The notes: generated by a model not told the origin, from the letters alone. A stretch of DNA of 64,000 nucleotides from VRUE01 sp047519745 (GCA_047519745.1 JAPVSJ010000021.1:1-64000), one strand, 5' to 3'. Positions 39,460 through 48,358 are shown, numbered from the stretch's first letter. Translations and numbers: made by a program.

Positions 39460-40193
39460 GGCTCGCCCCGCCTGTAGTCGCCGCGGCTCAGATGGTGCTC
39501 GAGGAAGACGTAGAGGACGATGAACAGGTAGCGGCTGCCCATCTCGTTCAGCTTCAGCTTCGAGCTGCCGCTGGTGCGGTTGGTCCAGGAGATCGGCACG
39601 ATGCCGTAGCTGTAGCCGCGCACGACCGCCTTCAGCGGCAGCTCGACGGTCAGGTTGAAGTGGTGGGAGAGGAGCGGCTGGGCGTTCTCGATCACCTCGC
39701 GCCGGTAGGCCTTGAAGGCGTTGGTCGTGTCGTTGTAGCCGTGGCGGAAGAGCAGCCGGATGCCCCAGTTGACGATCCGGTTCATGATCAGCTTCGAGCG
39801 TGGGTAGTCGGTGACGGTCGAGCCGTGCATGAAGCGCGAGCCGAAGGCGCACTCGTAGCCTTCTTCGAGCAGCCGCTGGTAGGCGACGAGGTCCGCCGGG
39901 CTGTCGGAGCCGTCGGCCATCACGATCGCCACCGCGTCGCCCTCGAAAGCCTCCAGGCCGGCGCGCACGGCGAAGCCGAAGCCGTTGCGATAAGGCGAGG
40001 GCAGGCAGCGCACCTGTGGATGGCCGGCGGCGAACGCAGCGACCGTCGCCGCGGTAGCGTCGGTGCTGGAGTCGTCGACGACGATTACCTCGTGCTCGAC
40101 TCGCTCCGCCTCCAGGGTCGAGACGAGTGAGGACAGCGTCTCGCCGATCGACTCCTCCTCGTTGTAGGCCGGGATGACGACGGAGAGCTTCAA
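39456..40193 (-). CDS. GT2 family glycosyltransferase (polyprenyl-phosphate type)
   Basis: 245 residues from a TTG overlapping the epimerase stop (TTGA); upstream open frame is shadow. Motifs: LSVVIPAYNEEESIGETLSS, VIVVDDSSTDATAATVAAF, YRNGFGFAVRAGLEAFEGD, IVMADGSDSPADLVAYQRL (the metal motif reads DGSD), FGSRFMHGSTVTDYPRSKL and NDTTNAFKAYRREVIENAQ. It resembles enzymes that charge undecaprenyl phosphate with a sugar, and the next gene is a GT-C-like protein that could use the product. The upstream epimerase may make the sugar nucleotide. Confidence 0.85.
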   Translation of the reverse strand: MKLSVVIPAYNEEESIGETLSSLVSTLEAERVEHEVIVVDDSSTDATAATVAAFAAGHPQVRCLPSPYRNGFGFAVRAGLEAFEGDAVAIVMADGSDSPADLVAYQRLLEEGYECAFGSRFMHGSTVTDYPRSKLIMNRIVNWGIRLLFRHGYNDTTNAFKAYRREVIENAQPLLSHHFNLTVELPLKAVVRGYSYGIVPISWTNRTSGSSKLKLNEMGSRYLFIVLYVFLEHHLSRGDYRRGEP

Positions 40194-41266
40194 CCGTCTG
40201 CCTTCTCGAAGCCGAGCGCCTCGCTCACCGCGCCTTCGTTGGCGCGGGCCCAGCCGAGCAGGTCGGCGAGGGTCTCGCGCGGGCCGCGCCGCGGCCGCCA
40301 CTCGGTGCGCGAGGAGAGCCGCGAGCAGTCGGAGAGGTAGATCGGCACGTCGCCGGGACGCGTCTGGGGGTCCGGGCCGATCGGGACCTCGTTGCCGGTC
40401 AGCTCGCGGCAGAGCACCGTCGCCTCCAGCAGCGAGAGGCTGCACTCGCGGCCGCCGCCGACGTTGGCGACCGAACCGCTCCAGCAATCGGGGTCGCCGA
40501 GCTGCTCGTCGACCAGATCGATCAGGTCATCGACATGGAGCAGGTCACGCACCTGCTTGCCGCCGCCGCCAAAGCCGATGTAGGTGAGCGGCTGGCCGAA
40601 ATGGTGGCTCAGCAGCCACCAGGAGAAGACGCCCTGGTCGACCTTGCCCATCTGCCAGGGGCCGGCGATCACGCCGCAGCGGTCGACCACCGCACGCAGG
40701 CCGAAGGTCTCGGCGTACTCCTCGATCAGGTGCTCGGCGGCGAGCTTGGTCGCGCCGTAGAAGGTGCGCGCCCCGCTCAGCGGGAAATCCTCGGAGATGC
40801 CCCGCGGCCCTGCACCGGGGTGAGGTTGCTCGGCGGCGAGCTCGAAGCGGGTCTCGGTCTCCTCCAATGCGAGCTCGAGCTGCGGCGCCACCGGGTAGAC
40901 GCGGCTGGTCGAGAGGAAGACGACGAAGGCGTCCTGCTCGCGGGCGCGCTCGAGGCAGTTGAAGGCGCCCAGCAGGTTGGTCTGCACCAGGTAGGAGGGG
41001 TCCGAGAGCCCGGCCATCACCGAAGGCTCGGCCGAGCACTCGATCATCGCGTCGAACGATCCGGCGGCCGCGAGGTCGCTTCGCTCGCGGACGTCGCCGT
41101 GGACGAACTCGACCCCGGCCTCGCGCAGGCGGGGCAGGTTCAGCTCGGAGCCGCGGCGCATCAGGTTGTCGAGCGCGGCGATCTGCCAACCGGGATGGCG
41201 CTCCGCCAGCGCCACGCCGAGGTTCGCGCCGACGAATCCGGCTCCACCCGTGATCAGGACCCTCAT
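40190..41266 (-). CDS. NAD-dependent epimerase/dehydratase, CDP-paratose 2-epimerase-like (copy 1)
   Basis: 358 residues of extended SDR fold: ITGGAGFVGANLGVALAERH (NAD site), FVVFLSTSRVYPVAP, the YxxxK pair in FYGATKLAAEHLIEEYAETF, then VDRCGVIAGPWQMGKVDQGV and FGGGGKQVRDLLHVDDLIDL, which are typical of the RfbE/CDP-paratose 2-epimerase group. Homologues epimerise C2 of CDP-paratose or act on UDP-glucose. The substrate is unsure because no CDP-sugar genes are in the window. First of three tightly overlapping genes, divergent from a second member of the same family 45 bp away. Confidence 0.85.
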   Translation of the reverse strand: MRVLITGGAGFVGANLGVALAERHPGWQIAALDNLMRRGSELNLPRLREAGVEFVHGDVRERSDLAAAGSFDAMIECSAEPSVMAGLSDPSYLVQTNLLGAFNCLERAREQDAFVVFLSTSRVYPVAPQLELALEETETRFELAAEQPHPGAGPRGISEDFPLSGARTFYGATKLAAEHLIEEYAETFGLRAVVDRCGVIAGPWQMGKVDQGVFSWWLLSHHFGQPLTYIGFGGGGKQVRDLLHVDDLIDLVDEQLGDPDCWSGSVANVGGGRECSLSLLEATVLCRELTGNEVPIGPDPQTRPGDVPIYLSDCSRLSSRTEWRPRRGPRETLADLLGWARANEGAVSEALGFEKADG

Positions 41267-41298
41267 AGGCCGGGCACTCTAGTGCGATGCCGGGTGGT

Positions 41299-41304
41299 TA
41301 ATCT
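41299..41304 (+). promoter_or_regulatory. Putative -10 element for the second epimerase gene
   Basis: TAATCT lies 7 nt before the ATG at 41312. On the other strand, TAGAGT lies 9 nt before the ATG of the divergent epimerase, so one 45-bp gap seems to hold both promoters. Confidence 0.45.
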
Positions 41305-41311
41305 GCCAGCC

Positions 41312-42385
41312 ATGCCTACTGCAATAGTCACCGGCTCGGGAGGCCTGATCGGCTCGGAGTCCGTCCGCCGCTTCATTGCCGACGGTTGGGACGTCGTCGG
41401 CATCGAGAACGACATGCGCGCCCGCTTCTTCGGCGAGGAGGCTTCGACCGCGCACGTGACCGAGGAGCTGCGCGAGGGCTACCCGGAGTTCCGCTCGCTC
41501 GACCTCGACATCCGCGACGCCGAGGGGATCAACCGCGCCTTCGCCGACCTCGCCGGTTCGCTCGACGCCGTGATCCACACCGCAGCGCAGCCCTCGCACG
41601 ACTGGGCGGCGCGCGAGCCGCAGACCGACTTCGGCGTCAACGCGCTGGGCACGCTCAACCTGCTCGAGGCCGCGCGGGAGCATGCCCCCGACGCCCCGTT
41701 CGTCTTCTGCTCGACGAACAAGGTCTACGGCGACACGCCGAACTTCCTGCCGCTGGAAGAGCTTGAGAAGCGGCTGGAGCTGCCGGAGTCCCACGAGTAC
41801 CACAAGGGCATCGACACCTCGATGTCGATCGACCGCTCGACCCACTCGCTCTTCGGCGTCTCCAAGGCCGCTGCCGACCTGCTCGTCCAGGAGTACGGCC
41901 GCTACTTCGACATGCCGACGGTCTGCTTTCGCGGCGGTTGCCTGACCGGCCCCCAGCATGCCGGAGCGCAGCTGCACGGCTTCCTCGCCTACCTGATGAA
42001 GTGCACCGTCACCGGCACCCCTTACACCGTCTTCGGCTACGGCGGCAAGCAGGTGCGCGACAACATCCACAGCGCCGATCTGGTCGCCTGCTTCCAGGCT
42101 TTCCAGAAGGCGCCCCGCGCCGCCGCCGTCTACAACATGGGCGGCGGCCGTCGCAGCAACTGCTCGATGCTCGAGGCGATCGACGTCTGCGAGCGGATCG
42201 CCGGCCGCGAGCTGCAGTGGGAGCTGAGCGACGAGAACCGCATCGGCGACCACCGCTGGTGGATCTCCGACGTCTCCGACTTCGCCGCCGACTACCCGGA
42301 CTGGCAGCCCCGCTACGGCATCGACGAGATCCTGCAGGAGATGTACGAGCAGAACGTCGAGCGCTGGATGGCGACCGCGGGCTGA
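41312..42385 (+). CDS. NAD-dependent epimerase/dehydratase, CDP-paratose 2-epimerase-like (copy 2)
   Basis: 357 residues: AIVTGSGGLIGSESVRRFIA (NAD site), AVIHTAAQPSHDWAAREPQT, FCSTNKVYGDTPNFLPLEEL, then TSMSIDRSTHSLFGVSKAAA with the YxxxK tyrosine changed to F (SLFGVSKAA), and FRGGCLTGPQHAGAQLHGFL. The HTAAQPSHD and THSLFGVSK segments are those of CDP-paratose/CDP-tyvelose 2-epimerase, in which the Phe is also normal. Product unknown; it probably supplies a branch sugar for the locus. Convergent with paralogue C, 3 nt between the stops. Confidence 0.87.
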   Translation: MPTAIVTGSGGLIGSESVRRFIADGWDVVGIENDMRARFFGEEASTAHVTEELREGYPEFRSLDLDIRDAEGINRAFADLAGSLDAVIHTAAQPSHDWAAREPQTDFGVNALGTLNLLEAAREHAPDAPFVFCSTNKVYGDTPNFLPLEELEKRLELPESHEYHKGIDTSMSIDRSTHSLFGVSKAAADLLVQEYGRYFDMPTVCFRGGCLTGPQHAGAQLHGFLAYLMKCTVTGTPYTVFGYGGKQVRDNIHSADLVACFQAFQKAPRAAAVYNMGGGRRSNCSMLEAIDVCERIAGRELQWELSDENRIGDHRWWISDVSDFAADYPDWQPRYGIDEILQEMYEQNVERWMATAG

Positions 42386-42388
42386 GAC

Positions 42389-44059
42389 TCAGCCGGCTTC
42401 AAGAGCGCAGACGGTGGCCGGGCCGCCTTCCAGCTGCAGCTTCCAGGGGACGGAGGCGAGGTCGCGGGGGATCGCGAGCCGGACCGCCTTGCCTGCTCCG
42501 ACGCCGGCTTGGAAGTCGACCGGGAGCGGGGCGTTTTCGCCCGGCGTGGCGAAGCGGGTCATCTTGATGTCGGTAACGGGCTGGGGGCCCGCGGAGATGG
42601 TCACCCCGCCGGGCGGGACTTCGTAGAGCTGTGAGGCGCCGACCGTCGTGCAGCCTTTGCTTGGCACGGCCGAGTGGGGAATCGGTTCGAGCTGTACTCG
42701 CAGCGCGTTGAGCAGCACCTTGTCGGCAGCAAAGCGGGCCGGCTCGGGACTGGCCTGCAGTTCGGCGATCGTGTAGGCGGGGGAGCCAAAGGCGTCGACG
42801 GCGGAGAAGTAAGAGCCGGCGTCGATGTGGTCGTAGCCGGTGTCGGCGAATTCTTCTTCGAGGTAGAAGCCGGGATCGACCGTGTTGCGGGCGATCTCCA
42901 TCGCGGTCAGGTTGCCGCGGATGAGCTGGCTGGTGTAGAGGTAGCTCTTGTAGGCCTCATGCAGGAACAGGACATTGCTCACCACCACGGCGAGCACGAC
43001 CGCCGCCGCCGGGGCCAGCAGGCGCCGGCTCAGGCGCACGCCGCGCAGCAGCTCGGTCGCGACGAGCAAGACGAAGACGGCGCCCGGCAGCTGGTAGCGG
43101 CTCGCCCAGGCCACGCGGCCCGGCTTGACGTCGAATCCGCCGAGGATCCAGAAGGAGAGGCCGATCGCGAGCACGACCCAGAACGAGCGCGGGATCCGTT
43201 TCATCCCGTAGGCCCGCCAGATCGCCAGCCCGCCGAGCACGACGGCCAGCGGCCGTCCCCAGTCGAGCCCGCCGGGGGCGACCGAGCCTTCGACCGGGGT
43301 GGCGAGGCCGAGCAACGCCGCAAGCGCCGCGCTGAAGGAGTTGAGCACGAATAGCGGCGTCTCGCCGACGTTGTGCAGCGTGAGCGAGCTTTCGCCGTTG
43401 TTGCCCCAGCCGAGCCACCAGAGCACGTACAGGGCGAGGGGGACGAGCACGACGTAGGCGCGGCGGCGCCAGTCGCGGTCCGCGCGCCGCAGCCCGACGT
43501 CCAGCGCGGCGCCGATCGCGAAGGGGACCCAGAGGCTGGAGAAGAGCATCGAGCCGATCAGCCATGCGCAGGCGATCGCGTCGCCGGCCCGGTCGCGCCG
43601 GTCGAGTGCGACCAGCATCCCCAGGCCGCAGGTAAGCGAGCCGATGAAGGTGATCGAGGCGAACCAGAGGAGGTCTTCGAAGGCGGCGCCGAGGAAGAGC
43701 ACCGGCAGCGTCGCGATCAGCGCCGGCCAGGCTCCCAGCCTGCGCCTGATCCAGACGAAGAGGAACCAGTCGCCGAGCAGGAAGATCGCCGTCGAGACCA
43801 CCCGGTAGGGCAGGGCCGAGCCCATTCCGAAGCCCGACAGCATCAGCTTCCAGAGCAGTACCGCGCCGGCGACCAGGTGTTCGTTGTCCGGCGTCAGGAA
43901 CGAGTCGAGGCTGAAGTCGCGCCGGTACAGGATGAAGACCCAGTCGTCGAGGAAGAAGCTCAGCTTCGAGCCCAGTACGACGATCAGCACGCCGGCAGCG
44001 GTCATCGCCGCGGCGAGCAGCAGCGAAGCCGGATCCCGAAGCCGATGCGCCCCGTCCAC
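42389..44059 (-). CDS. Polytopic membrane protein, GT-C-like (paralogue C)
   Basis: 556 residues from GTG. Like A and B it has an acidic first loop (LSFFLDDWVFILYRRD, then LTPDNEHLVAGAVLLWKLM), a conserved helix LFLGAAFEDLLWFASITFIG, DRRDRAGDAIACAWLIGSM and a WWLGWGNNGESSLTLHN loop, followed by a soluble C-terminal domain. It differs most from the other two. Presumed lipid-linked sugar transferase; stands alone, divergent from the fdtB-like gene with 22 nt between the starts. Confidence 0.7.
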   Translation of the reverse strand: MDGAHRLRDPASLLLAAAMTAAGVLIVVLGSKLSFFLDDWVFILYRRDFSLDSFLTPDNEHLVAGAVLLWKLMLSGFGMGSALPYRVVSTAIFLLGDWFLFVWIRRRLGAWPALIATLPVLFLGAAFEDLLWFASITFIGSLTCGLGMLVALDRRDRAGDAIACAWLIGSMLFSSLWVPFAIGAALDVGLRRADRDWRRRAYVVLVPLALYVLWWLGWGNNGESSLTLHNVGETPLFVLNSFSAALAALLGLATPVEGSVAPGGLDWGRPLAVVLGGLAIWRAYGMKRIPRSFWVVLAIGLSFWILGGFDVKPGRVAWASRYQLPGAVFVLLVATELLRGVRLSRRLLAPAAAVVLAVVVSNVLFLHEAYKSYLYTSQLIRGNLTAMEIARNTVDPGFYLEEEFADTGYDHIDAGSYFSAVDAFGSPAYTIAELQASPEPARFAADKVLLNALRVQLEPIPHSAVPSKGCTTVGASQLYEVPPGGVTISAGPQPVTDIKMTRFATPGENAPLPVDFQAGVGAGKAVRLAIPRDLASVPWKLQLEGGPATVCALEAG

Positions 44060-44081
44060 GCCGGTAACCTATACAGCTCCC

Positions 44082-45194
44082 TTGCCGCGCACGATTCCCT
44101 TCGTCGACCTCCGTGCCGGGCAGGAGGAGCTCGCGGATGAGGTGCGGGCCGCGCTGGCTCGGGTGCTCGATTCGGGTCGCTATCTGCTCGGCCCCGAGCT
44201 CGAGGCTTTCGAGCGCGAGTTCGCCGAGTACTGCGGTGTCGCGCATTGCGTGGGCGTCGGCAGTGGGCTCAGCGCGATCGAGTTGACCCTGCGGGCGGCC
44301 GGTGTTGGCCCCGGCGACGAGGTGATCGTTCCGGCCTACACCTGGGTCGCGACCTGGCTCGCGGTGAGCGCCACGGGCGCCACCCCGGTCGGCGTCGACG
44401 TCGACCCCTCGACGTACAACATCGACCCCGAGCTGGCCGCGGCCGCGGTCACGTCGCGAACCGTCGCGATCGTCCCGGTGCACCTGCGGGGGGAGCCGGC
44501 CGACATGGTGGCGATCCGCCGGATCGCCACCGCGCACGGGCTGCTCGTGGTCGAGGACGCGGCGCAGGCCCATGGCGCCAGGCACGAAGGCAGGCGGGTG
44601 GGAGGGCTCGGCGACGCCGCGGCCTTCTCCTTCTATCCCGCGAAGAACCTCGGCGCCCTCGGCGACGGCGGGGCCGTGACCACCGACGACGGGGCGCTCG
44701 CCTCGCGCTTGCGGCTCCTGCGCAACTACGGGATGAGGGATCGCTACGAGATCGAGATCGCGGGGGTGAATTCGCGCCTGGCCGAGATCCAGGCCGCGGT
44801 GCTGCGGGTCAGATTGCCGTACCTCGATGCGTGGAACCGGGCCAGGGCTTCGCTCGCGGCGAGCTATTTCGCCGCGTTGGAAGAGCGGGCTGCGATCGCC
44901 CTTCCCCGTACGCCGGCCTGGGCGGATCCCGTCTGGCACCTCTTCGTGATCGGCCATCCCGAACGCGATCGCTGCATCGAGGCGCTGGCGAGGCGGGGCA
45001 TCGAGGCGCTCGTCCACTATCCGATGCTGCCGCACCTCTCCGGTGCCTACGGGGGCTCGGCGAATGGACGCTTCCCGGTCGCCGAGCGGCTCTCCTCTTC
45101 GGCGCTGAGCCTTCCGCTCCATCCCTGGCTGGCGCAATCCGATGCCGCGGCGGTCGCCGCGGCCGTGCTGGCGACGGTCGGGCCGGGGGCGTAG
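44082..45194 (+). CDS. PLP aminotransferase, FdtB/QdtB-like (DegT family)
   Basis: 370 residues from TTG; the longer upstream frame is shadow. TATACA sits 6 nt before the start. Motifs: VDLRAGQEELADEVRAALAR, DSGRYLLGPELEAFEREFAE, VGVGSGLSAIELTLRAAG, VPAYTWVATWLAVSATGATP, VEDAAQAHGARHEGRRVG and FSFYPAKNLGALGDGGAVTT, in which the Lys forms the PLP aldimine. The YTWVATWLAVS and YPAKNLGALGDGG segments fit FdtB/QdtB, which aminates TDP-3-keto-6-deoxyhexose at C3. An fdtA-like isomerase gene is 1 kb away, which supports it. Confidence 0.87.
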   Translation: MPRTIPFVDLRAGQEELADEVRAALARVLDSGRYLLGPELEAFEREFAEYCGVAHCVGVGSGLSAIELTLRAAGVGPGDEVIVPAYTWVATWLAVSATGATPVGVDVDPSTYNIDPELAAAAVTSRTVAIVPVHLRGEPADMVAIRRIATAHGLLVVEDAAQAHGARHEGRRVGGLGDAAAFSFYPAKNLGALGDGGAVTTDDGALASRLRLLRNYGMRDRYEIEIAGVNSRLAEIQAAVLRVRLPYLDAWNRARASLAASYFAALEERAAIALPRTPAWADPVWHLFVIGHPERDRCIEALARRGIEALVHYPMLPHLSGAYGGSANGRFPVAERLSSSALSLPLHPWLAQSDAAAVAAAVLATVGPGA

Positions 45195-45222
45195 CGAAGC
45201 TCGAATAGCATTCAGCGCGGAG

Positions 45223-46203
45223 ATGGCCGAGGGACGTCGCAGCTGGAAGCTCCCGCGCCGCGCGATGAACCGGGCGGTCCGTCCCTACCTGGCCGACCTG
45301 CAGGCGCGACTCGATGCCAACACCCGGGCGATCGAGCGGTTGCACGGCGATCTCGGTCGCGTGCACCGGGAACTCGAAGAGGTAAACGGCCGGGCGGACC
45401 GGATCGAAACCGATGCGGAGCGGGCGGCCGGAATCGCCCGCCACGTATATGACGAGGAGCCCGCCAACCGGCGGCGACTGAACGCGCTGCGGGCGAGCGA
45501 GGAGTACGAGCTCGCCTTCACCGAGCCCGAGCCGCTGGTCAGCTTCCTGATCCCGACCTACACGTCCTACGAGACGTTGCGCGACGTCGCCCTTCCCTCG
45601 ATCCTCGCGCAGACGTATACGAACCTCGAGGTGATCGTCGTCGGCGACTGCGCCCCCCCGGAGACCGAGCGGGCGATCGCCTCGATCGGCGATCCCCGGG
45701 TCAGCTATTTCAACCGGACGATGCGAGGGCCCTATCCCGAGGATCCCGACCGCCGCTGGTACGTGATCGGCACTCCCCCCTATAACGAAGCGCTCGCCCG
45801 TGCCCGCGGGCGCTGGATCGCCGGGCTGGGCGACGACGACTCCGTCTTGCCTACCCACACCGAGAAGCTGCTCGCTGCCGCCCGTGAGCATCGCTACGAG
45901 CACTGCTACGGCAAGCAGCTGGTCAACTTCGCCGAGGGCGAGCCGATCACGTTGGGGCGCTTTCCGCCCGCCCTCGGCGAGTGGGGCCTGCAGGCCACGC
46001 TCTTCCACGCCGGCCTCAGGTTCTTCGAACTGGAGCTCTCCGACGCGGTCTACGAGGAGCCGAACGACTGGTCGATGTGCCGGCGGATGATGCGCGCCGG
46101 CGTCCGCATCGGGATGATCGACGAGGTCGTCGTCGAAAAGCACGAGACGCGCCGCCGCTCCGCAGCCGAATGGGGCGACGGGTCGGTCCCTGCGGTGGAG
46201 TAG
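45223..46203 (+). CDS. GT2 family glycosyltransferase with N-terminal coiled coil
   Basis: 326 residues from ATG. The first 100 residues are a charged coiled coil (LQARLDANTRAIERLHGDLG, RELEEVNGRADRIETDAERA). The GT-A domain follows: VSFLIPTYTSYETLRDVALP, VIVVGDCAPPETERAIASIG, NEALARARGRWIAGLGDDDS with the GDDD metal motif. The C-terminal part is short. It lies between the fdtB-like and fdtA-like genes, so it may be the transferase for the 3-amino sugar. The coiled coil could tether it to another enzyme of the locus. Confidence 0.82.
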   Translation: MAEGRRSWKLPRRAMNRAVRPYLADLQARLDANTRAIERLHGDLGRVHRELEEVNGRADRIETDAERAAGIARHVYDEEPANRRRLNALRASEEYELAFTEPEPLVSFLIPTYTSYETLRDVALPSILAQTYTNLEVIVVGDCAPPETERAIASIGDPRVSYFNRTMRGPYPEDPDRRWYVIGTPPYNEALARARGRWIAGLGDDDSVLPTHTEKLLAAAREHRYEHCYGKQLVNFAEGEPITLGRFPPALGEWGLQATLFHAGLRFFELELSDAVYEEPNDWSMCRRMMRAGVRIGMIDEVVVEKHETRRRSAAEWGDGSVPAVE

Positions 46204-46206
46204 GGA

Positions 46207-46632
46207 CTAATCGGCGCTGCTGTCGGCACTCTCGACCGCCGCCTTGAAGTCGTCGTAGTCGCGAAAGTAGTCGGCCTCGTCGTAGTAGGCGGAGGCGAGG
46301 ACGACGCAGACCGCGCCAGAGGAGAAGTTCACCAGCTCCCGCCAGATCATCGGCGGCATGTAGAGGCCGACCCTCGAACGGTTCAGGGTCACGGTCTTGC
46401 GCTCGGATCCGTCATCGACGATCACGTCGAAGCTGCCGCTGATCGCGACGATCAGCTGTTCGAGCCGGCGGTGCGCGTGCCCGCCGCGCATCGCCCCGCC
46501 GGGGACGTCGTAGAGGTAGTAGACCCGGGCGATCGGGAAGGGGACCTGGCGCTCCTCCTCGATGAAGGTGAGGTTCCCCTGCGGGTTGTGAACGACGGGA
46601 AGCTCGATGAGCGTGCAGCTGTCGATGCCCAA
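46207..46632 (-). CDS. Sugar 3,4-ketoisomerase, FdtA/WxcM-like cupin
   Basis: 141 residues. A cupin of the FdtA/QdtA group: LPVVHNPQGNLTFIEEERQV, VYYLYDVPGGAMRGGHAHRR (the RGGHAHR active-site strand) and VGLYMPPMIWRELVNFSSGA. FdtA isomerises TDP-4-keto-6-deoxyglucose to the 3-keto sugar, which FdtB then aminates. Reads convergent to the GT2 gene, 3 nt between stops, yet belongs functionally with the aminotransferase at 44082. Confidence 0.9.
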   Translation of the reverse strand: MGIDSCTLIELPVVHNPQGNLTFIEEERQVPFPIARVYYLYDVPGGAMRGGHAHRRLEQLIVAISGSFDVIVDDGSERKTVTLNRSRVGLYMPPMIWRELVNFSSGAVCVVLASAYYDEADYFRDYDDFKAAVESADSSAD

Positions 46633-46677
46633 GGGGTCGGCACCTTAGCAGCGGCCATTGGGTACCGTAAGCCCTGG

Positions 46678-47397
46678 ATGGGCGAACAAAGCGCCGCGGA
46701 GAGACAGCGGCTGGAAGACATCGCCAGCGACAGCTGGTATGCGAAAGGCGTCAACGGCGCGGGCGCTGCCTATGCGGGGGAGATCTTCGCCCGGCACTTT
46801 CGCGGTGGAGCGTGTTTAGAGCTCGGGCCGGCGGAGGGCACGATGACTTCGTTGCTCGACGAACAGTTTTCCTCGCTCACCCTTGTCGATGGCTCCGACC
46901 GATTCTGCGACGCACTGCGTGAGCGATTCCCCGCGGCGGAGGTGGTGCATTCCCTATTCGAGGAGTTCTCTCCCGGTAGGCAATTTGACGCGATCGTCCT
47001 CGGCCACGTCCTCGAGCATGTGGCCGATCCTCGCGCCTTGCTTGCGTCTGCCCGCGAGTGGCTCGAGCCGGGAGGAGAGGTTTACGCAGCGGTGCCGAAC
47101 GCCCGCAGCCTGCATCGCCAGGCGGCCGTTCTGATGGGATTGCTGGCCGAGGAGAAGGAGATGAGCGAGGCCGACATCCACCACGGCCATCGCCGCGTCT
47201 ACGACCCGGAGTCCTTTCGTCGGGACGTCCTGGCCGCCGGGCTGAGGATAAAGGTCTTCGGCGGCTACTGGATCAAGCCGCTCTCGAATGCGCAGATCGA
47301 CGCAAGTTGGACACCGGAGGCCGTCCGTGCATTCATGGCGCTCGGCGAGCGCTACCCCGACATCGCCGCCGAGATCTACGTCGTCGCGGGGATTTGA
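46678..47397 (+). CDS. SAM-dependent methyltransferase
   Basis: 239 residues from ATG. Class I fold: ACLELGPAEGTMTSLLDEQF (motif I), SLTLVDGSDRFCDALRERF, FDAIVLGHVLEHVADPRALL and WLEPGGEVYAAVPNARSLHR. The C-terminal part (DIHHGHRRVYDPESFRRDVL) is usual in methyltransferases of glycan loci. It heads a four-gene cassette with an ATP-grasp enzyme, a HAD phosphatase and a GT2 membrane protein, all overlapping or within a few nucleotides. Substrate unknown; O-methylation of a sugar or of an attached group is possible. Confidence 0.82.
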   Translation: MGEQSAAERQRLEDIASDSWYAKGVNGAGAAYAGEIFARHFRGGACLELGPAEGTMTSLLDEQFSSLTLVDGSDRFCDALRERFPAAEVVHSLFEEFSPGRQFDAIVLGHVLEHVADPRALLASAREWLEPGGEVYAAVPNARSLHRQAAVLMGLLAEEKEMSEADIHHGHRRVYDPESFRRDVLAAGLRIKVFGGYWIKPLSNAQIDASWTPEAVRAFMALGERYPDIAAEIYVVAGI

Positions 47398-47398
47398 G

Positions 47399-48358
47399 CT
47401 GGCGCTCAGGGTCCTGATCGGAGCAGCCGGGACGACGACGGCGTTTGGAATTGCCCGGACGCTGAGGGCGCACTGGCCCGACGACGTTTCGATCGTGGCC
47501 GCTGACGTGAATCCACGGCGCCTGGTGGCCGCGGCAGCGTTGGCCGACGAGTATCTCCAAAGCCCCTTCGTGGCTGACGAGGCTTACGCCGATTGGCTTG
47601 CGAAGGCGCTCCGTGACACCGGGGCGTCGTTATACGTGCCGCTGATCGACGAGGACATAGCGATCGCTTCCCGGCTCGCCGGTGAAGGTCGAGTCGGCAC
47701 GGCGCGGATTGCAGCTCCGCAGGTCGAGAGCGCCCGGATCTGCTGGGACAAGCTGGCTACCAGTACTTGGCTGCGCGAACGGCGCCTGCCTACCGCTGAG
47801 ACCTGGGTGCCCTCCGCGGCCCCGCGGAGCGGTAGGAGTTTGGTCGTGAAGTCGCGGTATGGCCAAGGGAGTGGTGGCTTCCGGGTGCTCGGCGAGAGCG
47901 AGGAGTTGGATGCGCTCGAGTCGGTGGACGACTACGTTGTGCAGGCGTTCTGCGAGCGACCGGAGGTTACGGTCGACGTATTCCTCGCGCGGGATGGCGG
48001 CGTATTTCGAGCGGCATGCCGGGAGCGCATCGAGACCAAGGCGGGAGTCTGCACCAAGGCACGTGTCTTCGAGAGTCAAGAGCTTGCACGGTTGGCGGAG
48101 GAGGTCGCCCGTGGCCTTGGCCTTATCGGTGGGTCCTGCATTCAGGTGATGCGGGACGACGGCGGCGATTGGGCCGTAACCGATGTCAATGCGCGTCCGG
48201 GAGCTGGGAGCCGCCTTTCGACTGCTGCCGGAGTCGACATCCTGGGCGCGGTCTATGCCGACCTGCTGGAGTTGCCATTTGCCGCCGAGGAGGAGCTGGC
48301 CGCCTTGGACCGGGACGTCTATGTCGTGCGCCAGTTCGATGAGTACGTCATCGACTAG
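47399..48358 (+). CDS. ATP-grasp ligase with probable CTG start
   Basis: 319 residues from CTG at 47399. There is no ATG, GTG or TTG near the natural N-terminus, which reads ALRVLIGAAGTTTAFGIAR; GGGGA is 6 nt upstream of the CTG and overlaps the methyltransferase end. An in-frame GTG about 70 nt earlier would add an unlikely tail. ATP-grasp motifs: LVVKSRYGQGSGGFRVLGE (nucleotide Lys and glycine loop), YVVQAFCERPEVTVDVFLA and WAVTDVNARPGAGSRLSTA (metal-binding Asp, Asn). The family joins a carboxylate to an amine or thiol with ATP. The group added in this locus is unknown. Confidence 0.8.
   Translation: MALRVLIGAAGTTTAFGIARTLRAHWPDDVSIVAADVNPRRLVAAAALADEYLQSPFVADEAYADWLAKALRDTGASLYVPLIDEDIAIASRLAGEGRVGTARIAAPQVESARICWDKLATSTWLRERRLPTAETWVPSAAPRSGRSLVVKSRYGQGSGGFRVLGESEELDALESVDDYVVQAFCERPEVTVDVFLARDGGVFRAACRERIETKAGVCTKARVFESQELARLAEEVARGLGLIGGSCIQVMRDDGGDWAVTDVNARPGAGSRLSTAAGVDILGAVYADLLELPFAAEEELAALDRDVYVVRQFDEYVID

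Noticed and set aside
41479..42253. Minus-strand frames opposite the second epimerase
   Set aside because: Typical GC-rich antisense shadows; the plus-strand frame has clear SDR motifs.
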